Below, one piece after another: positions 1-9,159 of a stretch of DNA of 64,000 nt. The stretch's first letter is position 1. Every line of letters begins with the position of its first letter. Both the position numbers and the translations under genes were made by a program. Source of the DNA: Mycolicibacterium duvalii. GTDB taxonomy: Bacteria; Actinomycetota; Actinomycetes; Mycobacteriales; Mycobacteriaceae. A model generated the notes under the pieces. That model did no database searches, had not been told where the DNA came from, and saw only the letters and a list, made by a program, of their open reading frames with translations. The stretch lies in NCBI RefSeq assembly GCF_010726645.1, contig NZ_AP022563.1, forward strand, positions 310,001 to 374,000, read 5' to 3'.

Positions 1-390
1 GAAGAAGTGTCTGCGGTTCTCGAAGGCGACGACGCCATCGGTGTACCGGACGTCGGTCAGCGCGGCGAGGAACGAGTCGCGGTCCTCGGCGCGCTTGAGC
101 GCTTCGACGTAGTCGGCGTAGGTGAAGCAGTCCACCTGTTCCAATTCGACGACGAGCTGTTCGGGCTCGCCGGCCGAGCCGACGAGGGTGTCCGCGCCGT
201 ACGAAGTACCAAGGAACAGCGCCGAAGCCGACGCCGAGTCGGATGCGTCCGCGGCGAGCATCGAGTCCAGGATCTGCGCGCTGGGCCCGGACAGCTGCAC
301 CGCGGGGGCGGCCTGCGCGGGCAGCGGGGCCGCGGCGACGCCGATGACGGCGACGAGCGCCGCGATGCAGGTCCGGATCCCGATGAGCAT
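1..390 (-). CDS. Secreted DUF1460-type protein, 3' part cut off by the window
   Basis: The first 130 codons of a leftward gene are visible. They begin with a signal peptide (MLIGIRTCIAALVAVIGVAAA, ending near AQA at about residue 27). The mature part contains VDCFTYADYVEAL and, later, VRYTDGVVAFENRRHFF. This order of an invariant Cys before a Thr/Tyr-rich helix and then a 'Y.dG...f..R.HFF' stretch is what I know from DUF1460 proteins, which resemble N-acetylmuramoyl-L-alanine amidases of the NlpC/P60 fold. An in-frame GTG three codons upstream is an alternative start. It is divergent from the lytic transglycosylase, so both may act on cell wall. The C-terminal half and any catalytic His are outside the window, so activity cannot be judged. 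Confidence 0.6.
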   Translation of the reverse strand, partial: MLIGIRTCIAALVAVIGVAAAPLPAQAAPAVQLSGPSAQILDSMLAADASDSASASALFLGTSYGADTLVGSAGEPEQLVVELEQVDCFTYADYVEALKRAEDRDSFLAALTDVRYTDGVVAFENRRHFF

Positions 391-425
391 GTGGGCCACT
401 GTACGGCGGTGGGCAGACCGCCGAA

Positions 426-1397
426 GTGTCGTCACACTGGTCGAGACGGCACAAGGGAGGGATCACACTGAGTTGCACCCGGGCACTGACCGCGGCCCTG
501 ATACTCACGAGCGCACTACTCGGCGCCTGCACATCCGCGCCGGCCGAGCAGGCGCCGCACCGCGCTGCGCCGACGGTCGCCGGACCGGAGCCGGCGCCGC
601 AGCGACCGCACGTCCCGCCGTGGGCGCAACCGCAGCTGGCGCCCGATCCGGCGGGTCTGATCGACGGCCTCGTCGCCGACGAACGCGCGCTGCGTGATCC
701 GGCGGCAGGCGACGACGTCGTAGCGGCCGCGGCGCGCCGCCAGCAGGCGGCCTACCGCGTGCTCGGGCGCCATCCCGAGTGGGATCCGATCGCCCATGCC
801 CGCATTCCCGCGCCACTGCGGGAGGTCTATGACCGCAACGTCGACGCCCGCCGTCAGCTCGAGGCGATGAGCCGGGGCCCGGGCAAACCGACCCTGCCGG
901 CCTGGCATGTGAACCCGCCGACCGCGCTGGCTGAGCTACGGGCGCACTACGGCGAAGCGGAACGGAACTCCGGGGTGGGCTGGAACTATCTGGCGGCGAT
1001 CAACTTCGTCGAGACGGCGTTCGGCCGGATCCGCGGCGTCAGCACCGCCGGTGCGCAGGGGCCGATGCAGTTCCTGCCGTCGACGTTCGCGATGTACGGC
1101 CGCGGCGACATCTGGTCGCCGCGCGACGCCGTCCTGGCCGCCGGCCGGTTCCTGGCCGCCCACGGTTTCGCCCGCAATCGCGATGCCGCGCTGTTCCGCT
1201 ACAACAACTCCTGGCAGTACGTGCGGGCGGTCAACCAGTACGCGGCGTTGATCGCCGCACACCCGGCCGCGTTCGAAGGCTTCCACCGCTGGGACGTCTA
1301 CTACCGCAGTGCGGCCGGCGATGTGGTGCTGCCGGTCGGGTACCGCGCCGACCACCCGATCGCGGTCGAGGAGTACGTGGCCCGCTACCCGCAGTGA
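426..1397 (+). CDS. Lipoprotein lytic murein transglycosylase (SLT/MltB-like)
   Basis: An exported peptidoglycan-cleaving enzyme is predicted. The N-terminus is a lipoprotein signal with a hydrophobic core (ALTAALILTSALLGAC) and lipobox LLGAC, so the Cys is probably acylated. Residues about 185-290 carry the transglycosylase core: WNYLAAINFVETAFGRI with the likely catalytic Glu, then GAQGPMQFLPSTFAMYG, then ALFRYNNSWQYVRAVNQYA. The linker before it is Pro/Ala-rich. The start is uncertain: the GTG used here has no good Shine-Dalgarno, whereas AGGGAGG at 454-460 lies 7 nt before an in-frame CTG at 468. It faces away from the DUF1460 gene and is followed by a small secreted protein gene, which makes a small envelope cluster. 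Confidence 0.75.
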   Translation: MSSHWSRRHKGGITLSCTRALTAALILTSALLGACTSAPAEQAPHRAAPTVAGPEPAPQRPHVPPWAQPQLAPDPAGLIDGLVADERALRDPAAGDDVVAAAARRQQAAYRVLGRHPEWDPIAHARIPAPLREVYDRNVDARRQLEAMSRGPGKPTLPAWHVNPPTALAELRAHYGEAERNSGVGWNYLAAINFVETAFGRIRGVSTAGAQGPMQFLPSTFAMYGRGDIWSPRDAVLAAGRFLAAHGFARNRDAALFRYNNSWQYVRAVNQYAALIAAHPAAFEGFHRWDVYYRSAAGDVVLPVGYRADHPIAVEEYVARYPQ

Positions 1398-1415
1398 GCG
1401 CCGAATCGGCCCAGG

Positions 1416-1435
1416 GTCGGGACTTTCCAGTCGTA
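1416..1435 (+). promoter_or_regulatory. Weak DosR-like half box before the proline-rich secreted protein
   Basis: The segment reads GTCGGGACTTTCCAGTCGTA. Its left half matches the known DosR box (TTSGGGACTWWAGTCCCSAA) well, but the right half is shifted by two bases. A TACGAT hexamer at 1434-1439 could be the -10 of the downstream gene, which would place the box unusually close to the start of transcription. Suggestive only. Confidence 0.25.
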
Positions 1436-1481
1436 CGATGGCATCGACGCAAGGGTCGGGAACGAGCAAGGAGGCCCTGCG

Positions 1482-1766
1482 ATGCGGAACAAGATCAGAC
1501 GTTCGTTTCTCGTCATGGGAGCGGTGGCGGCCGTGGTCGGCGGGGCCCTGGTGTCACCGGGGCTCGCTCAGGCCACCGAGTGCGGGGCCGGGACCGTCTA
1601 CGACGCGGCGACCGATACCTGTGTCGTGGCCCCGGCGCCACCTCCACCGCCGCCACCACCTCCTCCGCCGCCTCCTCCTCCGGCGTGGAACGGGGATCTG
1701 ACCCCGGGGTTTTCGATCGGCATCTGCGCCCCGATCCCGTTCGTGTCTCTGTGCACCGGGATCTGA
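1482..1766 (+). CDS. Small secreted proline-rich protein of unknown function
   Basis: 94 residues. A Sec signal peptide (MRNKIRRSFLVMGAVAAVVGG, cleavage after about AQA, residue 31) is followed by ECGAGTVYDAATDTCV, with two Cys that could form a disulphide. Then come a run of about 15 prolines near residues 53-67 and a short tail, WNGDLTPGFSIGICAPIPFVSLCTGI, with two more Cys. AAGGAGG lies 6 nt before the ATG, so the start is firm. Similar short Cys/Pro secreted proteins are common in mycobacteria. I do not recognise a function. The poly-Pro stretch could span the cell wall or slow translation and call for EF-P. Confidence 0.65.
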   Translation: MRNKIRRSFLVMGAVAAVVGGALVSPGLAQATECGAGTVYDAATDTCVVAPAPPPPPPPPPPPPPPPAWNGDLTPGFSIGICAPIPFVSLCTGI

Positions 1767-1788
1767 CGGGATCGTCCGCCCGCTGCGA

Positions 1789-1808
1789 CAAGTGACTTTC
1801 GGCCGGTT
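1789..1808 (+). promoter_or_regulatory. DosR-like box upstream of the ctpF-like gene
   Basis: The core is GTGACTTTCGGCCGG, close to the DosR motif GGGACTWWNGNCCC. A TAAGCA(T) element at 1829-1835 could be the -10, giving a transcript that starts at or next to the ATG at 1842. The box centre would then be about 43 bp upstream of transcription start, a normal place for DosR activation. In M. tuberculosis, ctpF belongs to the DosR regulon, which supports the reading. Inference, not measured. Confidence 0.5.
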
Positions 1809-1841
1809 GCACCGAGATCCGGGACGCGTAAGCATCGGGTC

Positions 1842-4559
1842 ATGACACGCGGACCAGACGCGGTGGCCCAGCGCGCCGTCGAGGAGTCCGAGTTCGCCGG
1901 TCTGGCGCATGCCCGCAGCCGCGCTGACATCCTGGCCGCGCTGCGCACCACCGCCGCCGGCCTGCAGTCGGCCGATGCCCAGGCCCGGCTGGCCGAGACC
2001 GGGCCGAACCGGTTGCCCGCGCCGCCGCACCGCTCGCCGCTGGTGCGATTCCTCGCGCAGTTCAACAACGTGCTGATCTACATCCTCATCGCCGCCGCGG
2101 TGCTCAAGGCGATCCTCGGCGGCTGGGTCGACGCTGCGGTCATCGCTGCGGCGGCGATCCTCAACAGCGTCGTCGGCTACCTGCAGGAAGGTAAGGCCGA
2201 GAAGGCGCTCGACAGTATCCGCGAGATGCTCTCGGTGTCGGCGCGGGTGCGCCGCGACGGGCAGTGGACCAACGTCGACGCCGAGACCCTGGTGCCCGGC
2301 GACGTGGTGCGGATCGGGTCGGGGGACCGCATTCCGGCCGACCTGCGCCTGCTCGAGGTCAACAATCTGCGGGTGGAGGAGTCGGCACTGACCGGCGAGT
2401 CGGTGCCGGCGGTCAAGAGCGTCACCCACGTCGAGTCCGACGCCGGGCTCGGCGACCGCACCTCGATGGTGTACTCCGGCACGATCGTGGCCGCCGGCAC
2501 CGGGGTCGGGGTGGTGACCGCGACCGGGACGGCCACCGAGATCGGCCGGATCCAGACGCTGATCTCCGAGGTCGAAGGCATCGACACGCCGCTGACCCGC
2601 AAGCTGGAGCAGTTCGGCCGGCAACTATCGGTGCTCATCCTCGCGATGGCCGCGGTGATGCTGGTCATCGGCCGGGTCTTCCACGAGTTCACCGTCGACG
2701 AGCTGATCTCGGCGGCGATCGGGTTCGCGGTGGCCGCCATCCCCGAGGGACTACCGGCGGTGGTGACGGTGACCCTGGCGCTGGGTGTGCAGCAGATGGC
2801 GCGCCGCAACGCGATCACCCGCAAGCTGCCCGCCGTGGAGGCCCTCGGGTCGGTGAACGTGATCTGCTCGGACAAGACCGGCACCCTGACCCAGAACGAG
2901 ATGACGGTGCGCACCGTGGTCACCGCACGCCACCACTACAGCGTTACCGGCGCCGGCTACGCCCCGCACGGCGAGATCGAAATCGACGGCACCGCAACCG
3001 GGTTGGACTCCCATCCCGACCTGACCGCGGTCGTCGTCGCGATGTCGTTGTGCAATGACTCCCGGCTGGTCGACACCGACGGCCACTGGCGGGTGGTGGG
3101 CGAGCCGACAGAGGGCGCGCTGCGTGCGCTGGCGCACAAGGCCGGTGTCGAGCAACCGATGCGCCGACGGGCCGAGGTGCCGTTCGAATCGGCGCACAAG
3201 TTCATGGTGACCCTCGACGAGGCGCCCGACGGGCAGCGGTGGCTGCACGTCAAGGGCGCGCCGGACCGCCTGCTGGACCGGTCCACCACACAGCTGCGCG
3301 CCGGGGTGGCCGAACCGCTGGACCGCGACTTCTGGCACGCCCGCGTCGACGAACTCAGCCATCAGGGGCTGCGGGTGCTCGCCGCGGCGCGGCGCCCGGC
3401 CGGTGGCGCCGACAGTGTCGCGATCGAGGACGCCGACACCGGGCTGGAGTTCCTCGGCGTCGTCGGCATCGTCGATCCGCCTCGCCCCGAGGCCATCGAC
3501 GCGATCGCCAACTGTCACAGCGCCGGAATCCGGGTCAAGATGATCACCGGGGACCACGTCGGCACCGCCAAGGCCATCGCCCGGGAGATGGGCATCGGCA
3601 CCAAGGGGGAGCCGTCCGCGCTGACCGGCGCCGACCTGCAGGGGATGAGTCAGCCGCGGCTGCGGGAAGTGGTCGGCGAGGTCGATGTGTTCGCCCGGAC
3701 CAGCCCGGAGCACAAGCTGCGCATCGTCAGCGCTCTGCAGGCAGAGGGCGACGTGGTCGCGATGACCGGTGACGGGGTCAACGACGCACCAGCGCTGACC
3801 CGCGCCGACATCGGCGTCGCGATGGGCGTCAAGGGCACCGAGGCCACCAAGGAAGCCGCCGGGATCGTGCTGGCCGACGACAACTTCGCCACTATCGAGC
3901 GCGCCGTCGAGGAGGGCCGGCGGATCTACGACAACATCCGCAAGTCGGTGCTGTTCCTGTTGCCCACCAACGGTTCCCAGTCGCTGGTCATCCTGGTGGC
4001 GGTGCTGTTCGGCTTCGCGCTGCCGCTGCAGCCGGTGCAGATCCTGTGGGTCAACCTGGTCACCGGCGTGACGCTGGCGCTGGCGCTGGTGTTCGAGAAG
4101 GCCGAGGACGGGCTGATGACCCGGCCACCGCGGCCGGCCACCCAGCCCGTCGTGCGGCTGGCCGACGTGTCGATGATCGCACTTGTGTCGGTGCTGGTCG
4201 CCGGGGCGGCGCTGGCGATCTTCTTCATCGGCCGGGCCAACGGCTACCCGCTGGCGGTGGCGCAGACCGCCGCGGTGAACATGCTGGCGATGGGTCAGCT
4301 GGCCTACCTGCTGAACTGCCGCTTCGTGTCGCGGTCGAGCCTGCGCCCGGCCGCGCTGCGCGGCAACCCGTGGGTGTGGCGGATGGCTGCGGCGCTGCTG
4401 GCGCTCCAGCTGCTGTTCATCTACACCCCGTTCATGAACACCTGGTTCCACTCCGCGCCGATCACCCTGCTGGGGTGGAGTGTCGCGCTGGGCTTCTCGG
4501 TGCTGATCTTCCTGACGGTCGAAGCGGCCAAGGCGATCGGGCTGCGGCTGGGCTATTGA
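1842..4559 (+). CDS. ctpF: Cation-transporting P-type ATPase, CtpF-like (P2 type)
   Basis: 905 residues, the length I know for mycobacterial CtpF. Domain order is complete: cation ATPase N-terminal domain; actuator domain with TGES at residues 184-187; transmembrane helix 4 with PEGLP at 301-305, typical of P2 calcium-type pumps; phosphorylation motif DKTGTLT with the acceptor Asp344; nucleotide-binding domain; hinge MTGDGVNDA at 641-649; and six C-terminal membrane segments. It should export a cation (Ca2+ is the usual assignment) across the plasma membrane using ATP. A DosR-like box lies just upstream, so induction by hypoxia or nitric oxide is plausible. The substrate cannot be read from sequence. 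It stands alone, convergent with the tRNA-Arg gene. Confidence 0.85.
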   Translation: MTRGPDAVAQRAVEESEFAGLAHARSRADILAALRTTAAGLQSADAQARLAETGPNRLPAPPHRSPLVRFLAQFNNVLIYILIAAAVLKAILGGWVDAAVIAAAAILNSVVGYLQEGKAEKALDSIREMLSVSARVRRDGQWTNVDAETLVPGDVVRIGSGDRIPADLRLLEVNNLRVEESALTGESVPAVKSVTHVESDAGLGDRTSMVYSGTIVAAGTGVGVVTATGTATEIGRIQTLISEVEGIDTPLTRKLEQFGRQLSVLILAMAAVMLVIGRVFHEFTVDELISAAIGFAVAAIPEGLPAVVTVTLALGVQQMARRNAITRKLPAVEALGSVNVICSDKTGTLTQNEMTVRTVVTARHHYSVTGAGYAPHGEIEIDGTATGLDSHPDLTAVVVAMSLCNDSRLVDTDGHWRVVGEPTEGALRALAHKAGVEQPMRRRAEVPFESAHKFMVTLDEAPDGQRWLHVKGAPDRLLDRSTTQLRAGVAEPLDRDFWHARVDELSHQGLRVLAAARRPAGGADSVAIEDADTGLEFLGVVGIVDPPRPEAIDAIANCHSAGIRVKMITGDHVGTAKAIAREMGIGTKGEPSALTGADLQGMSQPRLREVVGEVDVFARTSPEHKLRIVSALQAEGDVVAMTGDGVNDAPALTRADIGVAMGVKGTEATKEAAGIVLADDNFATIERAVEEGRRIYDNIRKSVLFLLPTNGSQSLVILVAVLFGFALPLQPVQILWVNLVTGVTLALALVFEKAEDGLMTRPPRPATQPVVRLADVSMIALVSVLVAGAALAIFFIGRANGYPLAVAQTAAVNMLAMGQLAYLLNCRFVSRSSLRPAALRGNPWVWRMAAALLALQLLFIYTPFMNTWFHSAPITLLGWSVALGFSVLIFLTVEAAKAIGLRLGY

Positions 4560-4581
4560 GGCAAAACACCTGGTAGAAGAG

Positions 4582-4654
4582 TGCCCCCGGCAGGATTCGA
4601 ACCTGCGGCCTTCTGCTCCGGAGGCAGACGCTCTATCCCCTGAGCTACGGGGGC
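4582..4654 (-). tRNA. tRNA-Arg, anticodon CCG
   Basis: The minus strand folds into a full cloverleaf: acceptor GCCCCCG/CGGGGGC, D arm starting GCTCAGGGGATAGAGC, anticodon stem TCTGC/GCAGA with loop CTCCGGA (anticodon CCG, reads CGG), T arm GCAGG-TTCGAAT-CCTGC, discriminator A. CCA is not encoded. A TACGCT element on the minus strand at 4689-4694, with no good -35, is a likely -10. It lies next to the divergent arginyl-tRNA synthetase gene, as in M. tuberculosis. Confidence 0.95.
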
Positions 4655-4744
4655 GCGTGACAGAACACTGCGCCGTTGGGCGTGGCCTAGCGTAGCGCAT
4701 ACCGGCGACGGGAAACGGATTCGGGGCAGCACGGCCCCAGACCA

Positions 4745-4750
4745 TAGGAT
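4745..4750 (+). promoter_or_regulatory. -10 element of argS, predicts a leaderless mRNA
   Basis: TAGGAT fits the mycobacterial SigA -10 (TANNNT). Only eight bases separate it from the GTG start of argS, so transcription probably begins at or within a base or two of the start codon. No Shine-Dalgarno fits in between and there is no clear -35. Confidence 0.5.
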
Positions 4751-4758
4751 GAACCCCC

Positions 4759-6411
4759 GTGACCCCCGCCGATCTGGCCGAGCTGCTCAAGGCCACCGCC
4801 ACCGCGGTGCTGGCCGAGCACGGCCTCGACACCGCCGCGCTGCCCGCCACCGTGACCGTGGAGCGTCCGCGCAACCCCGAGCACGGCGATTACGCCACCA
4901 ACCTGGCGCTGCAGCTCGGCAAGAAGGTCGGCGCCAACCCCCGTGAACTGGCGGGCTGGCTGGCCGCCGCGCTGGCCGAACGCGACGGTATCGCCGCCGC
5001 CGAGGTCGCCGGGCCCGGCTTCGTCAACCTGCGCCTGGAGGCCTCGGCGCAGAACGTCATCGTCGCCAACGTGCTGACCGGCGGCGCCGACTACGGCCAC
5101 TCGGCCACCCTGGGCGGGCAGAAGGTCAACCTCGAGTTCGTCTCGGCCAACCCGACCGGCCCGATCCACATCGGCGGCACCCGCTGGGCCGCCGTCGGCG
5201 ACGCGCTGGGCCGGCTGCTGAGCACCCAGGGTGCGGCGGTCACCCGGGAGTACTACTTCAATGACCACGGCGCGCAGATCGACCGGTTCACCAACTCGCT
5301 GATCGCCGCCGCCAAGGGCGAGCCCACCCCTGAGGACGGTTACGCGGGCACCTACATCGGTGACATCGCCGCCCAGGTGCTGGCCAAGGAGCCCGACGCG
5401 CTGAGCCTGCCCGAAGATGAGATGCGCGAGACGTTCCGCGCCATCGGGGTGAACCTGATGTTCGACCACATCAAGGAATCGCTGCACGAGTTCGGCACCG
5501 ACTTCGACGTCTACACCCACGAAGACTCGATGCACACCTCCGGGCGCGTCGAGCAGGCCATCACCCGGCTGCGCGACAACGGCGCCATCTACGAGAAGGA
5601 CGGCGCGGTCTGGCTGCGCACCACCGACCACGGCGACGACAAGGACCGCGTCGTGATCAAGAGCGACGGGCAGCCCGCCTACATCGCCGGTGACCTCGCC
5701 TACTTCCTGGACAAGCGCCAGCGCGGCTTCGACCTGTGCATCTACATGCTCGGCGCCGACCACCACGGCTACATCGCCCGCCTGAAGGCCGCCGCGGCGG
5801 CGCTCGGAGACGACCCGGCCACCGTCGAGGTGCTGATCGGGCAGATGGTCAACCTGGTCCGCGACGGCCAGCCGGTCCGGATGAGCAAGCGCGCGGGCAC
5901 CGTGATCACTCTCGACGACCTGGTCGAGGCCATCGGCGTGGACGCCGCGCGCTACGCGCTGATCCGCAGCTCGGTCGACACCCCGATCGACATCGACCTG
6001 GAGCTGTGGTCCTCGGCGTCCAACGAGAACCCGGTCTACTACGTGCAGTACGCCCACGCCCGCCTCTCGGCGCTGGCGCGCAACGCCGCCGACCTCGGTG
6101 TCACCGCTGACACCGCGCACCTGGACCTCCTGACCCACGACAAAGAGGGCACGCTGATCCGCAACATCGGCGAGTTCCCCCGCGTGCTGAAAACCGCTGC
6201 CGCGCTGCGGGAACCGCACCGCGTGTCGCGTTACCTGGAAGACCTGGCCGGGGACTATCACCGCTTCTACGACTCCTGCCGGGTGCTGCCCCAGGGCGAC
6301 GAGCCCGCCGGTGAGTTGCACTCGGCGCGGCTGGCGCTGTGCGCGGCCACCCGCCAGGTCATCGCCAACGGGCTGAGCATCCTGGGCGTCAGCGCACCGG
6401 AGCGCATGTGA
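4759..6411 (+). CDS. argS: Arginyl-tRNA synthetase
   Basis: 550 residues, class I synthetase that charges tRNA-Arg. The N-terminal Add-1 domain runs to about residue 100. The HIGH-like signature is PTGPIHIGG at about 132-140 and the KMSKS-like signature is RMSKRAGT at about 375-382. A DALR anticodon-binding domain ends the protein. The GTG start follows the -10 so closely that a leaderless mRNA is likely. The gene overlaps lysA by four bases and so leads an argS-lysA-thrA-thrC-thrB operon. Linking tRNA charging to Asp-family amino acid synthesis is the normal mycobacterial arrangement. Confidence 0.97.
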   Translation: MTPADLAELLKATATAVLAEHGLDTAALPATVTVERPRNPEHGDYATNLALQLGKKVGANPRELAGWLAAALAERDGIAAAEVAGPGFVNLRLEASAQNVIVANVLTGGADYGHSATLGGQKVNLEFVSANPTGPIHIGGTRWAAVGDALGRLLSTQGAAVTREYYFNDHGAQIDRFTNSLIAAAKGEPTPEDGYAGTYIGDIAAQVLAKEPDALSLPEDEMRETFRAIGVNLMFDHIKESLHEFGTDFDVYTHEDSMHTSGRVEQAITRLRDNGAIYEKDGAVWLRTTDHGDDKDRVVIKSDGQPAYIAGDLAYFLDKRQRGFDLCIYMLGADHHGYIARLKAAAAALGDDPATVEVLIGQMVNLVRDGQPVRMSKRAGTVITLDDLVEAIGVDAARYALIRSSVDTPIDIDLELWSSASNENPVYYVQYAHARLSALARNAADLGVTADTAHLDLLTHDKEGTLIRNIGEFPRVLKTAAALREPHRVSRYLEDLAGDYHRFYDSCRVLPQGDEPAGELHSARLALCAATRQVIANGLSILGVSAPERM

Positions 6412-7826
6412 TCGCCCATCCCGCCGGCCCGCGCCACGCCGAGGAGATCCACCACGGCGGCACCCCCGACCGCCCCCGCGACATCTCCGAAGTGCTCACT
6501 TTGGCGCCGAATGTATGGCCGCGCAATGCTTTTCGCGGCGATGATGGCGTGGTCCGGATCGCCGGTGTCGCGGTCACCGACATCGCCGCCGAGTTCGGCA
6601 CCCCGGTGTTCGTCATCGACGAGGACGACTTCCGGTCGCGATGCCGCGAGATCTCCGCGGCGTTCGGCGGGGGAGAACACGTGCATTACGCGGCCAAGGC
6701 GTTCCTGTGCACCGAGATCGCACGTTGGGTGAACGAGGAAGGGCTGTGCCTGGACGTCGCCACCGGCGGGGAACTCGCGGTCGCGCTGCACGGAGGATTT
6801 CCGGCAGAGCGAATCACGGTGCACGGCAACAACAAATCGGTCGCCGAGCTCACCGCGGCCGTTGCGGCCGGCGTCGGCCACGTCGTTCTGGACTCCGAAA
6901 TCGAGATCGAGCGCCTCGACCGGATCGCCGGCGCGGCCGGTGTGGTGCAGGACGTACTGGTGCGCGTCACCGTCGGGGTCGAAGCGCACACGCACGAGTT
7001 CATCTCCACCGCGCACGAGGACCAGAAGTTCGGCCTGTCGCTGGCCACCGGCGCGGCGATGGCCGCGGTGCGCAAGGTGTTCGCGGCCGACCACTTACGG
7101 CTGGTGGGGCTGCACAGCCACATCGGGTCGCAGATCTTCGATGTCGCGGGGTTCGAGATCGCCGCGCACCGGGTGATCGGGCTGCTGCGTGACGTGGTCG
7201 CCGAGTTCGGTGTCGAGAAGACTGCCCAGATGTCGATCGTCGACCTCGGCGGCGGGCTGGGTATCTCCTATCTACCGGGGGACAACCCGCCGCCGATGAA
7301 AGAGTTGGCCGACAAACTGTTGGCCATCGTGCGCAACGAGTCGGCCGCGGTCGGGCTTCCGGCTCCCAAACTGGTCGTCGAGCCCGGCCGGGCCATCGCC
7401 GGACCGGGCACCATCACGCTTTATGAGGTCGGCACCGTCAAGGACGTCGCGGTGGCCGCCGACCGGTACCGCCGCTACGTCAGCGTCGACGGCGGGATGA
7501 GCGACAACATCCGCACGTCTCTCTATGACGCGGAGTACGACGTGCGGCTGCTGTCGCGCACCAGTGCCGCGAGCCCGGCGCTGTCACGGGTGGTGGGCAA
7601 GCACTGCGAAAGCGGTGACATCGTGGTCCGCGACGCGTGGCTGCCCGATGACGTGGCACCGGGCGACTTGGCCGGTGTCGCCGCGACGGGCGCATACTGC
7701 TACTCGATGTCGAGTCGCTACAACCTGATCGGCCGACCGGCGGTGGTGGCCGTGCGCGACGGGCGGGCCCGGCTGATCCTGCGCCGCGAGACGGTCGAGG
7801 ATCTCTTGAGTCTGGAAGTGAGGTGA
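6408..7826 (+). CDS. lysA: Diaminopimelate decarboxylase
   Basis: 472 residues. A PLP enzyme of fold type III that turns meso-diaminopimelate into L-lysine, the last step of lysine synthesis; it also competes for the cell-wall precursor. Visible motifs: [11 protein letters not shown] with the PLP lysine (about residue 93), HSHIGSQI, the glycine-rich [16 protein letters not shown], and near the C-terminus [12 protein letters not shown]. The start chosen is the GTG that overlaps the argS stop (ATGTGA), which implies coupled translation. Reading further upstream would add only sequence shadowed by argS. It is followed four bases later by thrA. Confidence 0.95.
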   Translation: MIAHPAGPRHAEEIHHGGTPDRPRDISEVLTLAPNVWPRNAFRGDDGVVRIAGVAVTDIAAEFGTPVFVIDEDDFRSRCREISAAFGGGEHVHYAAKAFLCTEIARWVNEEGLCLDVATGGELAVALHGGFPAERITVHGNNKSVAELTAAVAAGVGHVVLDSEIEIERLDRIAGAAGVVQDVLVRVTVGVEAHTHEFISTAHEDQKFGLSLATGAAMAAVRKVFAADHLRLVGLHSHIGSQIFDVAGFEIAAHRVIGLLRDVVAEFGVEKTAQMSIVDLGGGLGISYLPGDNPPPMKELADKLLAIVRNESAAVGLPAPKLVVEPGRAIAGPGTITLYEVGTVKDVAVAADRYRRYVSVDGGMSDNIRTSLYDAEYDVRLLSRTSAASPALSRVVGKHCESGDIVVRDAWLPDDVAPGDLAGVAATGAYCYSMSSRYNLIGRPAVVAVRDGRARLILRRETVEDLLSLEVR

Positions 7827-7830
7827 ACCT

Positions 7831-9159
7831 GTGACTGAGGCCGTCAACGGCGAGATCGGCGTGGCTGTCCTGGGTCTGGGCAACGTCGGCAGCCAGGTGG
7901 TGCGCATCATCGAGGAAAGCGCCACCGACCTGGCCGCCCGGGTCGGAGCACCGCTGCGGGTGCGCGGCATCGGCGTGCGCCGGGTCGGTGCCGACCGCGG
8001 AGTCCCGGCAGAGCTGTTGACCGACAACATCGAGGAGCTGGTCTCGCGCGCCGACGTCGACATCGTCGTCGAGCTGATGGGCCCCGTCGAGCCCGCCCGC
8101 AAGGCCATCCTGGCCGCGCTGGAGCAGGGCAAGTCGGTGATCACCGCGAACAAGGCGTTGCTGGCGGTGTCGGCCGGCGAGCTCGCCCAGGCCGCCGAGC
8201 ACGCCCACGTCGACCTCTACTTCGAAGCCGCCGTCGCCGGCGCGATCCCGGTGATCCGCCCGCTGACCCAGTCGCTGGCCGGGGACACCGTGCTGCGGGT
8301 GGCCGGCATCGTCAACGGCACCACCAACTACATCCTCTCCGAGATGGACAGCACCGGAGCCGACTACGCCTCCGCGCTGGCCGACGCCAGCGCGCTCGGC
8401 TACGCCGAGGCGGACCCGACCGCCGACGTGGAGGGCCACGACGCGGCCGCCAAGGCCGCGATCCTGGCATCGATCGCATTCCACACCCGGGTCAGCGCCG
8501 ACGACGTCTACTGCGAGGGCATCACCAAGGTCAGCCCGACCGACTTCGTGTCGGCCCGCGCGCTGGGCTGCACCATCAAACTGCTGGCGATCTGCGAACG
8601 GCTCACCGGTGCCGATGGGCAGCAGCGGGTTTCGGCACGGGTCTACCCGGCGCTGGTGCCGCTCGACCATCCGCTGGCCGCGGTCAACGGTGCGTTCAAC
8701 GCGGTGGTCGTCGAGGCGGAGGCGGCCGGGCGGTTGATGTTCTACGGCCAGGGCGCCGGCGGCTCGCCGACCGCGTCGGCGGTCATGGGCGATCTGGTGA
8801 TGGCCGCGCGCAACCGGGTACAGGGTGGGCGCGGACCCCGGGAATCCAAGTACGCGAAGCTGCCGGTGGCGCCGATCGGTGACATCTCCACCCGCTACTA
8901 CGTCAACATGAACGTCGCCGACCGGCCGGGCGTGCTGTCCGCCGTCGCTGCGGAGTTCGCCAAACACGAGGTCAGCATCGCCGAGGTCCGGCAGGAGGGC
9001 ATGGTCGACGAGGGCGGCCAGCGCTGTGGCGCCCGCATCGTGGTCGTGACACACCGGGCGACCGATGCCGCATTGTCGGAAACTGTTGCCGCGCTTGCCG
9101 GTCTGGAGGTCGTGCAGAGCATCAACAGCGTTCTTCGGATGGAAGGAACCACCGAATGA
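7831..9159 (+). CDS. thrA: Homoserine dehydrogenase
   Basis: 442 residues. Reduces aspartate-4-semialdehyde to homoserine, the branch to threonine, methionine and isoleucine. The N-terminal Rossmann motif is [11 protein letters not shown]. The catalytic domain contains [11 protein letters not shown] and [22 protein letters not shown]. The C-terminal 90 residues form an ACT domain ([23 protein letters not shown]), the usual site of threonine feedback inhibition. It is a monofunctional enzyme without an aspartokinase domain. The GTG start is preceded by GAGGTGAAC. The stop overlaps the thrC start (ATGA), so the two are translationally coupled. Confidence 0.96.
   Translation: MTEAVNGEIGVAVLGLGNVGSQVVRIIEESATDLAARVGAPLRVRGIGVRRVGADRGVPAELLTDNIEELVSRADVDIVVELMGPVEPARKAILAALEQGKSVITANKALLAVSAGELAQAAEHAHVDLYFEAAVAGAIPVIRPLTQSLAGDTVLRVAGIVNGTTNYILSEMDSTGADYASALADASALGYAEADPTADVEGHDAAAKAAILASIAFHTRVSADDVYCEGITKVSPTDFVSARALGCTIKLLAICERLTGADGQQRVSARVYPALVPLDHPLAAVNGAFNAVVVEAEAAGRLMFYGQGAGGSPTASAVMGDLVMAARNRVQGGRGPRESKYAKLPVAPIGDISTRYYVNMNVADRPGVLSAVAAEFAKHEVSIAEVRQEGMVDEGGQRCGARIVVVTHRATDAALSETVAALAGLEVVQSINSVLRMEGTTE

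Noticed and set aside
2751..4874. 707-codon open frame on the minus strand opposite ctpF
   Set aside because: It mirrors the codon bias of the real P-type ATPase gene and crosses the tRNA-Arg gene and the argS start. Its translation is low-complexity Arg/His/Gly/Gln text without any domain.
7480..9054. 524-codon open frame opposite lysA and thrA
   Set aside because: It spans two well-supported genes on the other strand and shows no family motif; a result of high third-position GC.
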